Positions 54,219-63,673 of a stretch of DNA of 63,673 nt are shown piece after piece (positions within the stretch are counted from its first letter, which is position 1; every line of letters starts with the position of its first letter). The stretch covers positions 1 through 63,673 of the forward strand of contig CABRFZ010000011.1 in assembly GCA_902470365.1 (NCBI GenBank), given 5' to 3'. Both the position numbers and the translations under genes were made by a program. This DNA comes from an uncultured Collinsella sp. (GTDB lineage Bacteria > Actinomycetota > Coriobacteriia > Coriobacteriales > Coriobacteriaceae). The notes beneath the pieces are model-generated. The model saw only the letters and a program-made list of their open reading frames with translations. It ran no database searches and was not told where the DNA came from.

Positions 54219-56558
54219 ATGGCTCAGGATAAGTTTGACGTGGGCGGTATGACGTGCGCCGCGTGCCAAGCGCACGTGGACCGTGCCGTGAGCAAGCTCG
54301 ACGGCGTCCAAAGCGTCGCGGTCAATCTGCTCGCCGGCTCTATGCTGGTGGACTACGACCCTGCGCAGGTCTCCCCCGACGACATCTGCACCGCTGTCGA
54401 CCGCGCGGGCTACTCGGCCTCACCCATCAGCACGGGCACCGACGCTGTCCAAAGCGGAAGTGCGCAAGCCAGGTCCGGCGCCGCCCATATGGAGTCACCG
54501 ACCAAAAAGTTGGAGGCCGCCGCCTCTGCCATGCGCACCCGCCTCATCGTCTCGATCGTATTCCTCATCCCACTGTTCTACATAGGCATGGGGCACATGC
54601 TCGGCTGGCCGCTGCCCGGCATCTTCACCGACCACACCCACAGCATGACGCTCGCGCTCACCGAGCTCGTCCTGCTCATTCCCATCGTCTACGTCAACGA
54701 CGCGTACTTTATCAACGGGTTTAAATCGCTCGCGCACGGCGCGCCCACCATGGACGCCCTTATTGCCGTGGGCGCCACCGCCTCCATCGCCTGGTCGCTC
54801 TACGCCATGTTCATCATGGCCGACCAGCTAGCCGCAGGTCAGGTGCACGAGGCCATGATGACGAGCATGGACAACCTGTATTTTGAGAGCGCTGGCACCA
54901 TCCTGTCGCTCGTCACCGTGGGCAAATACCTCGAGACGCGCAGCAAGTCCAAGACCGGCGGCGCTATCGAGGCGCTCATCGACTTAGCACCCAAGACCGC
55001 GACCGTCGTGGCAGAGGACGGCAGCGAGGCCACCGTCGACGTCGATGCCATTCTGCCCGGCCAGGTGCTGCGTGTGCGCCCCGGCGAGTCCATCCCTGTC
55101 GATGGCGTGGTGCTCGAGGGCAGCTCGGCCGTGGACGAGAGCGCGCTCACCGGCGAGTCCATCCCCGTGGAAAAGACCGCCGGCGACACCGTCAACGCCG
55201 CCACTGTCAACCGCACCGGCTCGTTTGCCTTCCGTGCCACACGCGTGGGCGCCGACACGTCGCTCGCCAAGATTATCCAGCTCGTCGAGGACGCCAACGC
55301 CACCAAGGCGCCCATCGCCCGCATGGCCGACAAGGTCGCCGGCGTGTTCGTGCCCGTGGTATTCGTGATCTCGGCCATGACCTTCGTGGCGTGGATGGCA
55401 CTGACCGGTAGCGTGAACGAAGCGCTCACCTCTGCCGTCGCTGTGCTGGTGATCAGCTGTCCGTGCGCATTGGGTCTGGCCACGCCCGTCGCTATTATGG
55501 TCGGCACCGGCAAGGGCGCCGAGATGGGCATTCTGTTCAAGAGCGCCGAGGCGCTGGAGAATCTGCGCAGCGTGGGCACCGTGGTGCTCGATAAGACGGG
55601 AACGGTCACTCGCGGCAAGCCTGCCGTGACCGATATCGTGGTAGCCACGCGCGCCGACGGATCGCCCGCCATGAGCGAAAAGGCGCTACTCAAGCTGGCC
55701 GCCGCGCTGGAGCGCTCAAGCGAACACCCGCTGGCCGAGGCGATTATGGCCGAGTGCGAGACGCGAGGGATTGTCGCGCGCGCCGTCGAGGACTTTGCCG
55801 CCGTGCCCGGGCGAGGCGTTACGGCGCGCGAGGGGCAAAACGCCATTGCCGCCGGCAATATGCGCCTGATGAACGAGCTGGGCGCGAAGGTGCCCGCGGG
55901 TCTTGCCGAACAGTTCGCCGCCGAGGGCAAGACGCCGCTGTTCTTTGCCAAGAACGGCGAGCTCGCCGGCACCATTGCCGTGGCTGACGAGGTCAAGGAA
56001 ACGAGTGCCGGAGCCATCGCCGCACTGCGCTCGCTTGGCGTCGACGTGCGCATGCTCACCGGCGACAACCGAGTCACCGCCGAAGCAATCGCCCGCCGCG
56101 TGGGGCTGAGCAGCGAACAGGTCATCGCCGACGTCCTCCCCGCCGACAAGGAGCACCACGTACGCGAGCTGCAGGATGCGGGCAGCAAGGTCGCCATGGT
56201 GGGCGACGGTATCAATGACTCCCCCGCCCTGGCGCGCGCCGACGTGGGCCTTGCTATCGGCACCGGCGCAGACATCGCCAAGGAGGGCGCCGACGTGGTA
56301 CTCATGCGCAGCGACCTCATGGACGTCGCCCGTGCCATCGAGCTGTCGCGCGCCACAATTCGCAACATCAAGCAGGACCTGTTCTGGGCGCTGTTCTACA
56401 ACGGCATCGGCATTCCGCTGGCGGCGGGCGTGTTCTTCCCCCTCACCGGTTGGCAGCTCTCGCCGATGTTTGGCGCCGCGGCCATGAGCCTGTCGAGTGT
56501 CTGCGTCGTAAGCAATGCGCTGCGCTTAAAATCCTTTAAGCCCAAAGTGGCAAAATAG
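54219..56558 (+). CDS. copA: copper-exporting P1B-type ATPase
   Basis: This inner-membrane pump expels Cu(I). One N-terminal heavy-metal domain has GMTCAAC (10-16). The membrane metal site is CPC (414-416, SCPCALGLATP), the phosphorylation site DKTGT (458-462), the HP motif SEHPLAEAI (H503), and the hinge motif VGDGINDSPAL. Its length, 779 aa, is usual for one-domain CopA. GAAAGGAG precedes the ATG. It heads copA-copZ-csoR. Confidence 0.97.
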   Translation: MAQDKFDVGGMTCAACQAHVDRAVSKLDGVQSVAVNLLAGSMLVDYDPAQVSPDDICTAVDRAGYSASPISTGTDAVQSGSAQARSGAAHMESPTKKLEAAASAMRTRLIVSIVFLIPLFYIGMGHMLGWPLPGIFTDHTHSMTLALTELVLLIPIVYVNDAYFINGFKSLAHGAPTMDALIAVGATASIAWSLYAMFIMADQLAAGQVHEAMMTSMDNLYFESAGTILSLVTVGKYLETRSKSKTGGAIEALIDLAPKTATVVAEDGSEATVDVDAILPGQVLRVRPGESIPVDGVVLEGSSAVDESALTGESIPVEKTAGDTVNAATVNRTGSFAFRATRVGADTSLAKIIQLVEDANATKAPIARMADKVAGVFVPVVFVISAMTFVAWMALTGSVNEALTSAVAVLVISCPCALGLATPVAIMVGTGKGAEMGILFKSAEALENLRSVGTVVLDKTGTVTRGKPAVTDIVVATRADGSPAMSEKALLKLAAALERSSEHPLAEAIMAECETRGIVARAVEDFAAVPGRGVTAREGQNAIAAGNMRLMNELGAKVPAGLAEQFAAEGKTPLFFAKNGELAGTIAVADEVKETSAGAIAALRSLGVDVRMLTGDNRVTAEAIARRVGLSSEQVIADVLPADKEHHVRELQDAGSKVAMVGDGINDSPALARADVGLAIGTGADIAKEGADVVLMRSDLMDVARAIELSRATIRNIKQDLFWALFYNGIGIPLAAGVFFPLTGWQLSPMFGAAAMSLSSVCVVSNALRLKSFKPKVAK

Positions 56559-56705
56559 GCTCACCATTAAGTCCATCTAGAACGGGTTTTCCAGACGCCC
56601 GAGATTGACCCGAAAGAGGAGCGACGCGCACTTTGGTACGCGAGCGACGGCTTGAAGGTCAAGGTCGGGTGCCTGGGAAAGCCGACACAACAGGGAGGAA
56701 TACCC

Positions 56706-56927
56706 ATGCGTTACACAATCAAGACTTCCGGCCTCATGTGCGGCCATTGCGACGCCACCGTCGAGACGGCGTTGCTCAACGTGGCCGGCGTGACCGACGC
56801 CGACGCCGATCACGAGACCCAGACCGTCCAGGTGGAGTGCGCCGACACCGTGACCGTCGAGCAGCTCACCGCCGCTGTCGAGGGCGCCGGCGAGAAGTTC
56901 CACGCCCTTTCGGTGACCGCCGCATAG
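56706..56927 (+). CDS. copZ: copper chaperone, heavy-metal-associated domain protein (73 aa)
   Basis: A single ferredoxin-like HMA domain with the metal motif LMCGHC near the N-terminus (MRYTIKTSGLMCGHCDATV). It probably hands Cu(I) to CopA. The ATG at 56706 has GGGAGG upstream; the frame stays open back to 56652. It lies 147 bp after copA. Confidence 0.9.
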   Translation: MRYTIKTSGLMCGHCDATVETALLNVAGVTDADADHETQTVQVECADTVTVEQLTAAVEGAGEKFHALSVTAA

Positions 56928-56953
56928 CAGTCGCTGCCTACTGAATCCTCAGA

Positions 56954-57020
56954 AGTTGCGGTGAAATACGGACTGTTGTGCCGCCCTAGGCCTTTAAACG
57001 GTCCGTATTTCACCGCAACT
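56954..57020. repeat. dispersed palindromic element, copy 2 (TTGCGGTGAAAT family)
   Basis: AGTTGCGGTGAAATACGGAC (56954-56973) is perfectly complementary to 57001-57020 across 27 bp. The same arm lies at 18397. It separates the copper chaperone gene from csoR and could form a strong hairpin in a joint transcript. Confidence 0.9.
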
Positions 57021-57062
57021 GACGGGGACATCCGGAAGATCGACCAGAAACGAGGACCCGAC

Positions 57063-57335
57063 ATGATGGCAGACCATAAATCGGTGACCCGCATGCTCAA
57101 GACGGCACGCGGCCAGATCGACGGCATCTTGCGGATGGTCGAGGAGGACCGTTACTGCGTCGATATTTCCACGCAGCTCATGGCAACGCAGGCGCTCCTC
57201 GCGCGCATTAACGCCGACGTGCTCAAGGCGCATATCGAGGGCTGCGTGACTTCGGCAATCGAATCGGGCGACGAAGACCTCAAAGCCGCCAAGCTCGCCG
57301 AAATCGAACGCGTCGTCGACAAGCTCTCCAAGTAA
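57063..57335 (+). CDS. csoR: CsoR-family copper-sensing repressor (90 aa)
   Basis: This four-helix DUF156 repressor shows the Cu(I) ligand set Cys (DRYCVDI), His and Cys (KAHIEGCV), the C-H-C pattern of CsoR. The N-terminal RMLKTARGQIDGILRM is the family mark. GAGGA lies 6 nt before ATG 57063; the next codon, also ATG, is an alternative start. It is the third gene of the copper cluster and probably binds the palindrome before copA. Confidence 0.93.
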   Translation: MMADHKSVTRMLKTARGQIDGILRMVEEDRYCVDISTQLMATQALLARINADVLKAHIEGCVTSAIESGDEDLKAAKLAEIERVVDKLSK

Positions 57336-57379
57336 TAGGGGCATTGGGGACAGATTTCTTTGCACCGTCTTGGTATTCC

Positions 57380-57426
57380 GGGGACAGGTATGTTTGCACC
57401 ACATTGGTGCAGATTAACCTGTCCCC
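57380..57426. repeat. nested palindrome with GGGGACAGGT arms
   Basis: GGGGACAGGT (57380-57389) pairs with ACCTGTCCCC (57417-57426), with an inner GCACC/GGTGC stem (57396-57410). GGGGACA-type ends also occur at 39290, 57350 and in the hairpin at 62129-62169. It lies between csoR and the zinc-ribbon membrane protein gene. Confidence 0.65.
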
Positions 57427-57481
57427 CTTGCTCTAAATCGGGTATAAAGGCGTGCAGCATATCGAACGAAAGGCAATTTGC

Positions 57482-57955
57482 ATGAATGACTTTATGAAGG
57501 GTCGCAATGGTGCCGATGAACTCACCATCGTGATGGGTTTTGCCGGCATCGTCATCGCGATGATCGGATCGATAGCCCGCATCCAGTGGCTCAGCTGGAT
57601 TGCCATCGCCGTAATCGTGATTGGCGTGCTGCGCGGCCTGTCCAAAAATATCGACGCACGTCACAAGGAGAACGAGGCCTTTGTCGCCGCGACTGCAAAC
57701 GTACCCGGCTTGGGCAAGTTTGTAGCTAGCTTGGGCGGCGGAGCTGCAGCGGCCAACGCCTCGCGCGCAGCCGGTACTAGCAAGGAAGACTTTGAACGTG
57801 CCAAGCGCACAGCCAAGAAGATGTGGAAGGGTCGCAAGACCACGGCGTACCTCAAGTGCCCCAACTGCGGTCAGATGCTGTCCGTCCCCAAGGGCAAGGG
57901 CAAGATCCGCGTCACCTGCCCCAAGTGCCACGCCAAGATGGAAACCCGCTCCTAG
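57482..57955 (+). CDS. zinc-ribbon membrane protein (157 aa)
   Basis: Two N-terminal membrane helices (LTIVMGFAGIVIAMIGSIA and WLSWIAIAVIVIGVLRGL) are followed by a Gly/Ala-rich linker, a basic stretch (ERAKRTAKKMWKGRKTT) and a C-terminal zinc ribbon (CPNCG then CPKCH). Function is unknown. AAAGG lies before ATG 57482; the frame extends to 57452. Confidence 0.8.
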   Translation: MNDFMKGRNGADELTIVMGFAGIVIAMIGSIARIQWLSWIAIAVIVIGVLRGLSKNIDARHKENEAFVAATANVPGLGKFVASLGGGAAAANASRAAGTSKEDFERAKRTAKKMWKGRKTTAYLKCPNCGQMLSVPKGKGKIRVTCPKCHAKMETRS

Positions 57956-58016
57956 CGCCCGCACATGGGACAAATGCATCAGAAGTGTTTGTCCTGCATC
58001 TTACATATTTGTCGAT

Positions 58017-58055
58017 AAAAAAGCCGAGGCCTCATGTTGAGACCTCGGATTTTTG
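58017..58055. terminator. bidirectional terminator between convergent genes
   Basis: CCGAGG-C-CTCA pairs with TGAG-A-CCTCGG (loop TGT), with ATTTTT after it on the plus strand and TTTTTT on the minus strand. It serves both the zinc-ribbon gene and the amidohydrolase gene. Confidence 0.92.
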
Positions 58056-58107
58056 CATGGGGCGACAGCATGCGACGGTGAGGCTGTCGTTTCCGTCACA
58101 CCAGCGC

Positions 58108-59478
58108 TTACGCCACGCCATCGCGGGCAAGCTCCTCGGCCAACGCCTCGGCAGGCATGGCCATAATCGCGTCGAGCTCGGCGTCCACCTCGGGAATACG
58201 CTTCACCTTGAGCTTGCGCACCAGATCACCGCGACACATCACGTGCGTCGGATCACGCAGTGCGCACAGGTCATCGAGCGGGTTCTCGCGCGTCACCAGA
58301 ATATCGGCGGCCTTGCCGCACTCGATTGTGCCGGTCTCGCCGCCCAGCCCCAGCAGCTCGGCATTGACCTGCGTGGCCGTATGCAGCGCGAAAGCGTTGC
58401 CCACGCCGACATACTTGGCAAAATAGGCCACCTCACGCCACATGTCGTACTGCGTCACGAACGGGCAGCTCGAGTCCGTGCCAAGGCCCACCTTAACGCC
58501 AGCTTCCAGTGCGGCACGGGCGCTCTCGATGATGCCCGAGCACACGATGTCACCGTTCTTCTTTTGTGTATCGGTCGAATGGGTCTTTTCCGGGTCGAGC
58601 AATACAAACGGCAGCGCCGGGCTGATAGTGCAGGTAACGCTGGGCGCACGCCCCTCGAGCTGCGTGCCCGCGGCGCCGCGGTACAGTTCCAAGATCTCGG
58701 GAGTCATCGGGGCACCGTGCTCGATCGTATCGACGCCGGCCTCAAGCGCGGCCTTCACGCCTTCGGTGCTCTCGACATGAGCCATAACCGGCAGGCCCAC
58801 CTCGTGCGCCGCCTTGCACGCCGCCGCGGCAACCTCGACCGGCATACGCAGCACACCCGGCTCGCCCACCTCGGTAGCGTCGAACACGCCGCCCGTCACG
58901 AACAGCTTGATGACGTCGGCACCGCGCGCATACAGGTCGCGCACCTGTTCGGCTGCCTCGGCGGGACTGTTGGCCACCTGGGCGAACAAACCCGCACCAT
59001 GGCCGCCCGGCACCGTGACACCCGTTCCCGGCGCCACCAGGCGAGGACCTTGATACTTGCCGGCATCGATAGCATCGCGCACGGCAAGATCGGCAAACAG
59101 CGGGTCGCCCGCGCCGCGCACCGTGGTCACGCCACTTGCCAGTTGTTGTTGGGCGCTGCCCTTAAGAATATGGCGCACGATGGCGCGCCCCACGGGATTA
59201 TCGAGCTTCTTCATCAGCGCGCCCGCATCGCCCGCCGAAACCGGCTTGCCCGAACCGCACAGATGCACATGCATATTGATGAGGCCTGGCATGAGATACG
59301 CACCTGCCAGGTCGATAACCTCGGCACCCGCAGGCGCCTGCGCCACAGCACTCGGCCCCATCCACGTGATGACACCGCGCTCAACGGCCACGGCCATATC
59401 GGGCTGCGGCTCCATATGTTTCGAGCCATCCAGGACGGTCGCATTGATAAACAACGTGGAACGATCGGCAGACGCCAT
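58108..59478 (-). CDS. metal-dependent amidohydrolase family protein (456 aa)
   Basis: This TIM-barrel amidohydrolase of the imidazolonepropionase/prolidase-like group has metal ligands HxH in NMHVHLCG, the Lys of IKLFVTGG, His in VMAHVES and IEHGAPM, and the Asp of GTDSSCP. The N- and C-terminal beta-sandwich ends are INATVLDG and GKAADILVTRENP. The substrate is not predictable. ATG 59478 has GGGGGAGG upstream; the open frame beyond it only translates the repeat array. It is a single gene. Confidence 0.9.
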   Translation of the reverse strand: MASADRSTLFINATVLDGSKHMEPQPDMAVAVERGVITWMGPSAVAQAPAGAEVIDLAGAYLMPGLINMHVHLCGSGKPVSAGDAGALMKKLDNPVGRAIVRHILKGSAQQQLASGVTTVRGAGDPLFADLAVRDAIDAGKYQGPRLVAPGTGVTVPGGHGAGLFAQVANSPAEAAEQVRDLYARGADVIKLFVTGGVFDATEVGEPGVLRMPVEVAAAACKAAHEVGLPVMAHVESTEGVKAALEAGVDTIEHGAPMTPEILELYRGAAGTQLEGRAPSVTCTISPALPFVLLDPEKTHSTDTQKKNGDIVCSGIIESARAALEAGVKVGLGTDSSCPFVTQYDMWREVAYFAKYVGVGNAFALHTATQVNAELLGLGGETGTIECGKAADILVTRENPLDDLCALRDPTHVMCRGDLVRKLKVKRIPEVDAELDAIMAMPAEALAEELARDGVA

Positions 59479-59628
59479 ATCGAGCTCCTCCCCCTCAGAA
59501 AACTTGAACATCTGTCCATTATTATCCAGCGCGGCAGGATTGCTGCGGACATATCGGTTAACGGAGGGAAGAGGGGATGTGGGGGGACGGAATACGTTGC
59601 AGCCCCACCCCAGCAACATCAGGGGAAT

Positions 59629-59766
59629 GTCTCGATCTGTAACAGGTACAGGGTTATTGGGCCCCTTGATGTTACAGATCAAGACATTCGGTCGACGTTT
59701 CACCGGTTTGTCTCGATCTGTAACAATTACGAACTCAAACAACTTCTAAACGTTACAGATCGAGAC
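59629..59766. repeat. inverted-motif array, locus 3 (two hairpin units)
   Basis: The unit arms are 59629-59644 with 59670-59685, and 59710-59725 with 59751-59766. Spacing is again 41 bp within and 81 bp between units. It lies between the amidohydrolase start and the stop codon of the AbiEi-like gene. Confidence 0.92.
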
Positions 59767-59774
59767 AAAACCTC

Positions 59775-60845
59775 TCAGCGCCCATACCACTGGCGTCTCC
59801 ATTCCTCAGCCAGATCGGCCCGCTGTTGAATTCCCGCCAGTCTCATCTTTTCAGCCAGCTTCCCCGGGTTCTTGAGTTCATCAAACGTAAACCGAAGCAC
59901 CTTGTGCCCGAGCATCGTCAGATGAGACTCTCGCTGACGTTCTGCCACGAATGGGTCGACCGACTCCCGGCCCTCACCGTTCTGCAAGGTGTACTTCCCC
60001 TTTCCGTCGAGCTCGCCGATGACACACGTCCCGTCCTCGAGCCGCCAAAAATAGTCGACGCGAAACACCTGGCTCGGATCGAGCGGGTCGCGAAACTCCG
60101 CCTGCAGCTCCGGAACCGGAAAGCCGTACGCAATAAAGAACGCTCGGAACCGAGACTCGCCGCCGTTTTCGGACAGCCCGTCCGCATACGACGCAATCGC
60201 CTGTGCCCTGCGATACCCTCGCCTGCCCTCGCAATCGGCGCGGAGGCGCTCGCACAAATCCCCACGTGATACGCCCTTCGCCCGCAATGCAGAATCGGCG
60301 ATCGCCAGACCATACGAAAACGGCGCACGCAGCAGACAATCCTCCACCGTGCGCCAAAACGACGTCACCCGCACGCCGTCGACGCGCTCAAGCGCTCCCG
60401 CCATCTGAGGACGCAACAACCTGCACCCGCTGCTCAACGTCACCGAACAACCCGTCTTAACAAGAAAACGCGGCCCGAGCAGATCATTCGGCACCTCCAG
60501 ACCCCACAAAAGTGCCGCGTCATAACCCCAAAACGCCCAATCGGGATGAAATTCCGCAAGCCCTTTGATAGTCCTCAGCGCTCGCTCTGCAGGCGTCAAT
60601 GCATCCCAATCATGCTGAAAACAGAACAGGTACGGCTCGGGCTCCGCGATATCGTCGGTTCCAACATGGCGTCGCAGCCACATGAGCTCGGTATTGTCAT
60701 GCGTTGCGAGCAGCGCACCTTGCTTGGCCGTCTCCGTGAGCCGCGCGAGCATCCTATTCCGCGCCAACGTGTTGCGAGTCGCATGTTTGTGTTTGAGAAC
60801 GGTATTAGACACTTTCATCACCACCACGTCAGACAAATGGACCAT
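59775..60845 (-). CDS. AbiEi-like / DUF559-type protein with possible nuclease fold (356 aa)
   Basis: The N-terminal half resembles type IV antitoxin (AbiEi-like) regulators of actinobacteria (LAEFHPDWAFWGYDAALLWGL, VRVTSFWRTVEDCLLRAPF). The C-terminal half has the DUF559/Vsr-like pattern FRVDYFWR, VIGELDGKGKY and LGHKVLRFTFDEL, with Asp, Glu/Asp and Lys placed as in PD-(D/E)XK nucleases. No AbiEii toxin gene is adjacent. The start is uncertain: ATG 60845 (GGAGG 11 nt upstream), a GTG at 60851 or ATG 60818 are possible. Hairpin arrays lie on both sides of the gene. Confidence 0.7.
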   Translation of the reverse strand: MVHLSDVVVMKVSNTVLKHKHATRNTLARNRMLARLTETAKQGALLATHDNTELMWLRRHVGTDDIAEPEPYLFCFQHDWDALTPAERALRTIKGLAEFHPDWAFWGYDAALLWGLEVPNDLLGPRFLVKTGCSVTLSSGCRLLRPQMAGALERVDGVRVTSFWRTVEDCLLRAPFSYGLAIADSALRAKGVSRGDLCERLRADCEGRRGYRRAQAIASYADGLSENGGESRFRAFFIAYGFPVPELQAEFRDPLDPSQVFRVDYFWRLEDGTCVIGELDGKGKYTLQNGEGRESVDPFVAERQRESHLTMLGHKVLRFTFDELKNPGKLAEKMRLAGIQQRADLAEEWRRQWYGR

Positions 60846-60871
60846 CGTCACCGTTGCCTCCGCTGGCAAAT

Positions 60872-61089
60872 GTCTTGATCTGTAACAGGAAGACAGTCTT
60901 TGAGCCTCTAGTTGTTACAGAACAAGATCTTTCGACACCGCGTCCAGCCTTTGTCTCAATCTTTAACAGGAAGGTCGAAATTGGGCCTGTAGATGTTACA
61001 GATCGAGACATTCTCCCAACCCGTTGCCGAACATCTCGATCTGTAACAGTTACGGGCCCAAACAGCCGCCAAACGTTACAGATTGAGAC
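60872..61089. repeat. inverted-motif array, locus 4 (three hairpin units)
   Basis: The unit arms are 60872-60887 with 60913-60928, 60953-60968 with 60994-61009, and 61033-61048 with 61074-61089. Arm starts are 41 bp apart in each unit, with 80-81 bp between units. It lies directly before the start of the AbiEi-like gene. Confidence 0.93.
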
Positions 61090-61125
61090 AAAGTCAGGGC
61101 AGCAGGGCGACACCAGTCACATCCC

Positions 61126-61833
61126 CTACTCCCACTCCTGCTCGTAGATGTTGAGGGACTTTACGTAGCGCCCCTGGGCGCCCATGATGTCGCGGACCAG
61201 GCGCAAAAAGAAGCTGATGCACGAGGTGTCAAAGCCATCCTGCAGGTCCTCCGGATGCACCGCACCCGGCCCATCGACTGCCGTGTCACTCAGGCGCGCG
61301 ATGTCGTACAGATAGAGCTGTCCCGCCGTCAGCCAGACATCGTCGACGCAAGCGAGGCGCACCGCAATCGCGCCGTCGCTCCAATGCTCCTTTTGCACGA
61401 TATGCGGGTCGTAGACATCAAAGCGACGGTCGGTGCGCGTATCCTTCAGCGCAACTATGCCGTTCGCAGGATCCTTGTCCAAAATGCCAAAGCGCGAGAA
61501 ATACTGCGTGTCGCGTACCTGCTCGAGCCGCTTGAGCGAGGCAGGCGAAAGCGATGCCGGCGGCTCGTCAACATACAGCTCGAGCAGCGTCTTGCCATGG
61601 CGATAGGAGCGCTCGAAGAGCAGCCAATCGGTAAACGCCATGTTGTAGGCCATGATTTCGTTTTGCGAAGGCTCGGTGCAATAGCTGAGCCACGGGTCGA
61701 CAATGATCTCGAACTGTTCGCGCGCCGGCTCCAAAAACTGGAACTTCCGCAGCATCCAAAAATGGGCTATGTCGGCAATATCGTTGCCGACGGCTTCGGC
61801 TAGCTGCGCTCGGTCTAAAGCGTGGTCAGTCAT
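61126..61833 (-). CDS. hypothetical protein (235 aa)
   Basis: This is a convincing gene (GAGGAGG 6 nt before the ATG, codon use like its neighbours) but no family was recognised. The protein is acidic and soluble, without membrane segments. Aromatic-rich stretches such as AHFWMLRKFQFLEPA, MAYNMAFTDWLLFERSY and SCISFFLRLVRDIMGAQG suggest a compact helical protein. It lies between array locus 4 and a non-coding gap. Confidence 0.8.
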   Translation of the reverse strand: MTDHALDRAQLAEAVGNDIADIAHFWMLRKFQFLEPAREQFEIIVDPWLSYCTEPSQNEIMAYNMAFTDWLLFERSYRHGKTLLELYVDEPPASLSPASLKRLEQVRDTQYFSRFGILDKDPANGIVALKDTRTDRRFDVYDPHIVQKEHWSDGAIAVRLACVDDVWLTAGQLYLYDIARLSDTAVDGPGAVHPEDLQDGFDTSCISFFLRLVRDIMGAQGRYVKSLNIYEQEWE

Positions 61834-62186
61834 GGCATCCTCCTCAAACTGATAGACCTCAATTTGAGCTTACGAGGAGGGTGGTCGGCCACGACCAGCG
61901 CGGGCAAAATAGGCCTCCGGCTGCAAACCAGATGCTGACCAAACACTTGACGAAAAGCTTGACCGAAAATGCGCACCGCAACAAAACCGCAGGTAAACAT
62001 AGACGGCCAACCCGCCCTTTTGAGCCAGATACCCACAGCCACCACAGAAACAACAGGTGACCACAGCCCAAGAAGTCGACAAATAAACACCCGTACGTCG
62101 ACAAACGAGCAAATCGCTCGCAAAGAGTGTCCCCAACGACTAGACAAAAAATGACTAGTCATTGGGGACGTTCTTAAATGACTACT
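61834..62186. other. intergenic region with a large hairpin
   Basis: No gene is convincing in these 353 bp; three overlapping minus-strand frames (61830-62162) lack ribosome binding sites. Near its right end GTCCCCAACGACTAG (62129-62143) pairs with 62155-62169 with one mismatch. On the minus strand the inner TGACTAGTCA is followed by TTTTTTG, so it may end the gltD transcript. Confidence 0.6.
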
Positions 62187-63668
<1,482 letters not shown>

Positions 63669-63673
63669 GGCAC

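Noticed and set aside
61830..62162. Overlapping minus-strand frames of 81-110 codons
   Set aside because: Three frames are open at once, none has a ribosome binding site, and all run through a large hairpin.

Overview
The window looks like chromosomal DNA of a strictly anaerobic, high-GC actinobacterium, most likely a gut Coriobacteriia member close to Collinsella. This is an inference from gene content: superoxide reductase instead of superoxide dismutase, formate-tetrahydrofolate ligase, [FeFe]-hydrogenase, an EFR1-type ferredoxin/flavodoxin, AddAB-type rather than RecBCD recombination, high GC and strong GGAGG ribosome binding sites. No rRNA gene, tRNA gene, CRISPR array, complete insertion sequence or prophage was recognised.

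Layout. 0.1-6 kb: zinc-ribbon protein, CDF metal exporter, a membrane protein with a PASTA-like domain, and fhs. 6-25 kb: a long minus-strand block dominated by DNA repair and replication: ruvC-ruvA-ruvB behind a LexA-type box, a degenerate NAD-synthetase-like protein, superoxide reductase, a SWIM/SNF2 helicase, dnaE, and addA/addB. 25-29.4 kb: yerC-like TrpR-family regulator, a small membrane protein, an Rrf2 regulator divergent from cysK, and mnmA (sulfur assimilation and tRNA thiolation). 29.4-39.6 kb: a mosaic of single genes: an HTH-HipA-like kinase fusion, M42 peptidase, fucO-type alcohol dehydrogenase, a low-GC islet (LURP-one-like protein, Cys-rich small ORF, frameshifted gene), DUF1275 membrane protein, YgiQ radical SAM enzyme, a DinJ-like antitoxin without a toxin, and a CPBP protease. 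39.7-45.8 kb: a four-gene minus-strand operon of a NuoF/GltD-like fusion flavoprotein, an [FeFe]-hydrogenase, a Tat-type lipoprotein substrate-binding protein and a permease-ATPase fusion ABC transporter. 46-49.8 kb: EFR1 ferredoxin and a DEAD-box helicase with a very long RGG tail. 50-53.6 kb: an FHA protein plus a membrane Ser/Thr kinase with an extracytoplasmic DUF6273-like domain. 54-57.3 kb: copper module (CopA, CopZ-like chaperone, CsoR and a CsoR-like operator). 57.4-63.7 kb: zinc-ribbon membrane protein, amidohydrolase, AbiEi/DUF559-like protein, an unknown protein and gltD at the right edge.

The most unusual non-coding feature is a family of 16-nt inverted motifs (GTCTCRATCTGTAACA and its complement). 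They form 13 hairpin units at four intergenic loci, each unit with exactly 41 bp between arm starts and each cluster with a strict 80-81 bp period. The largest cluster has six units (53609-54066). The clusters bracket the FHA-kinase pair on one side and the AbiEi-like gene on the other. The geometry resembles REPIN/BIME elements, but no RAYT transposase is visible here. At least three other dispersed palindromic families recur: a paired-arm element of about 320 bp (two copies), a TTGCGGTGAAAT palindrome (two copies) and a GATCCGTTTTCCTCCGT palindrome.
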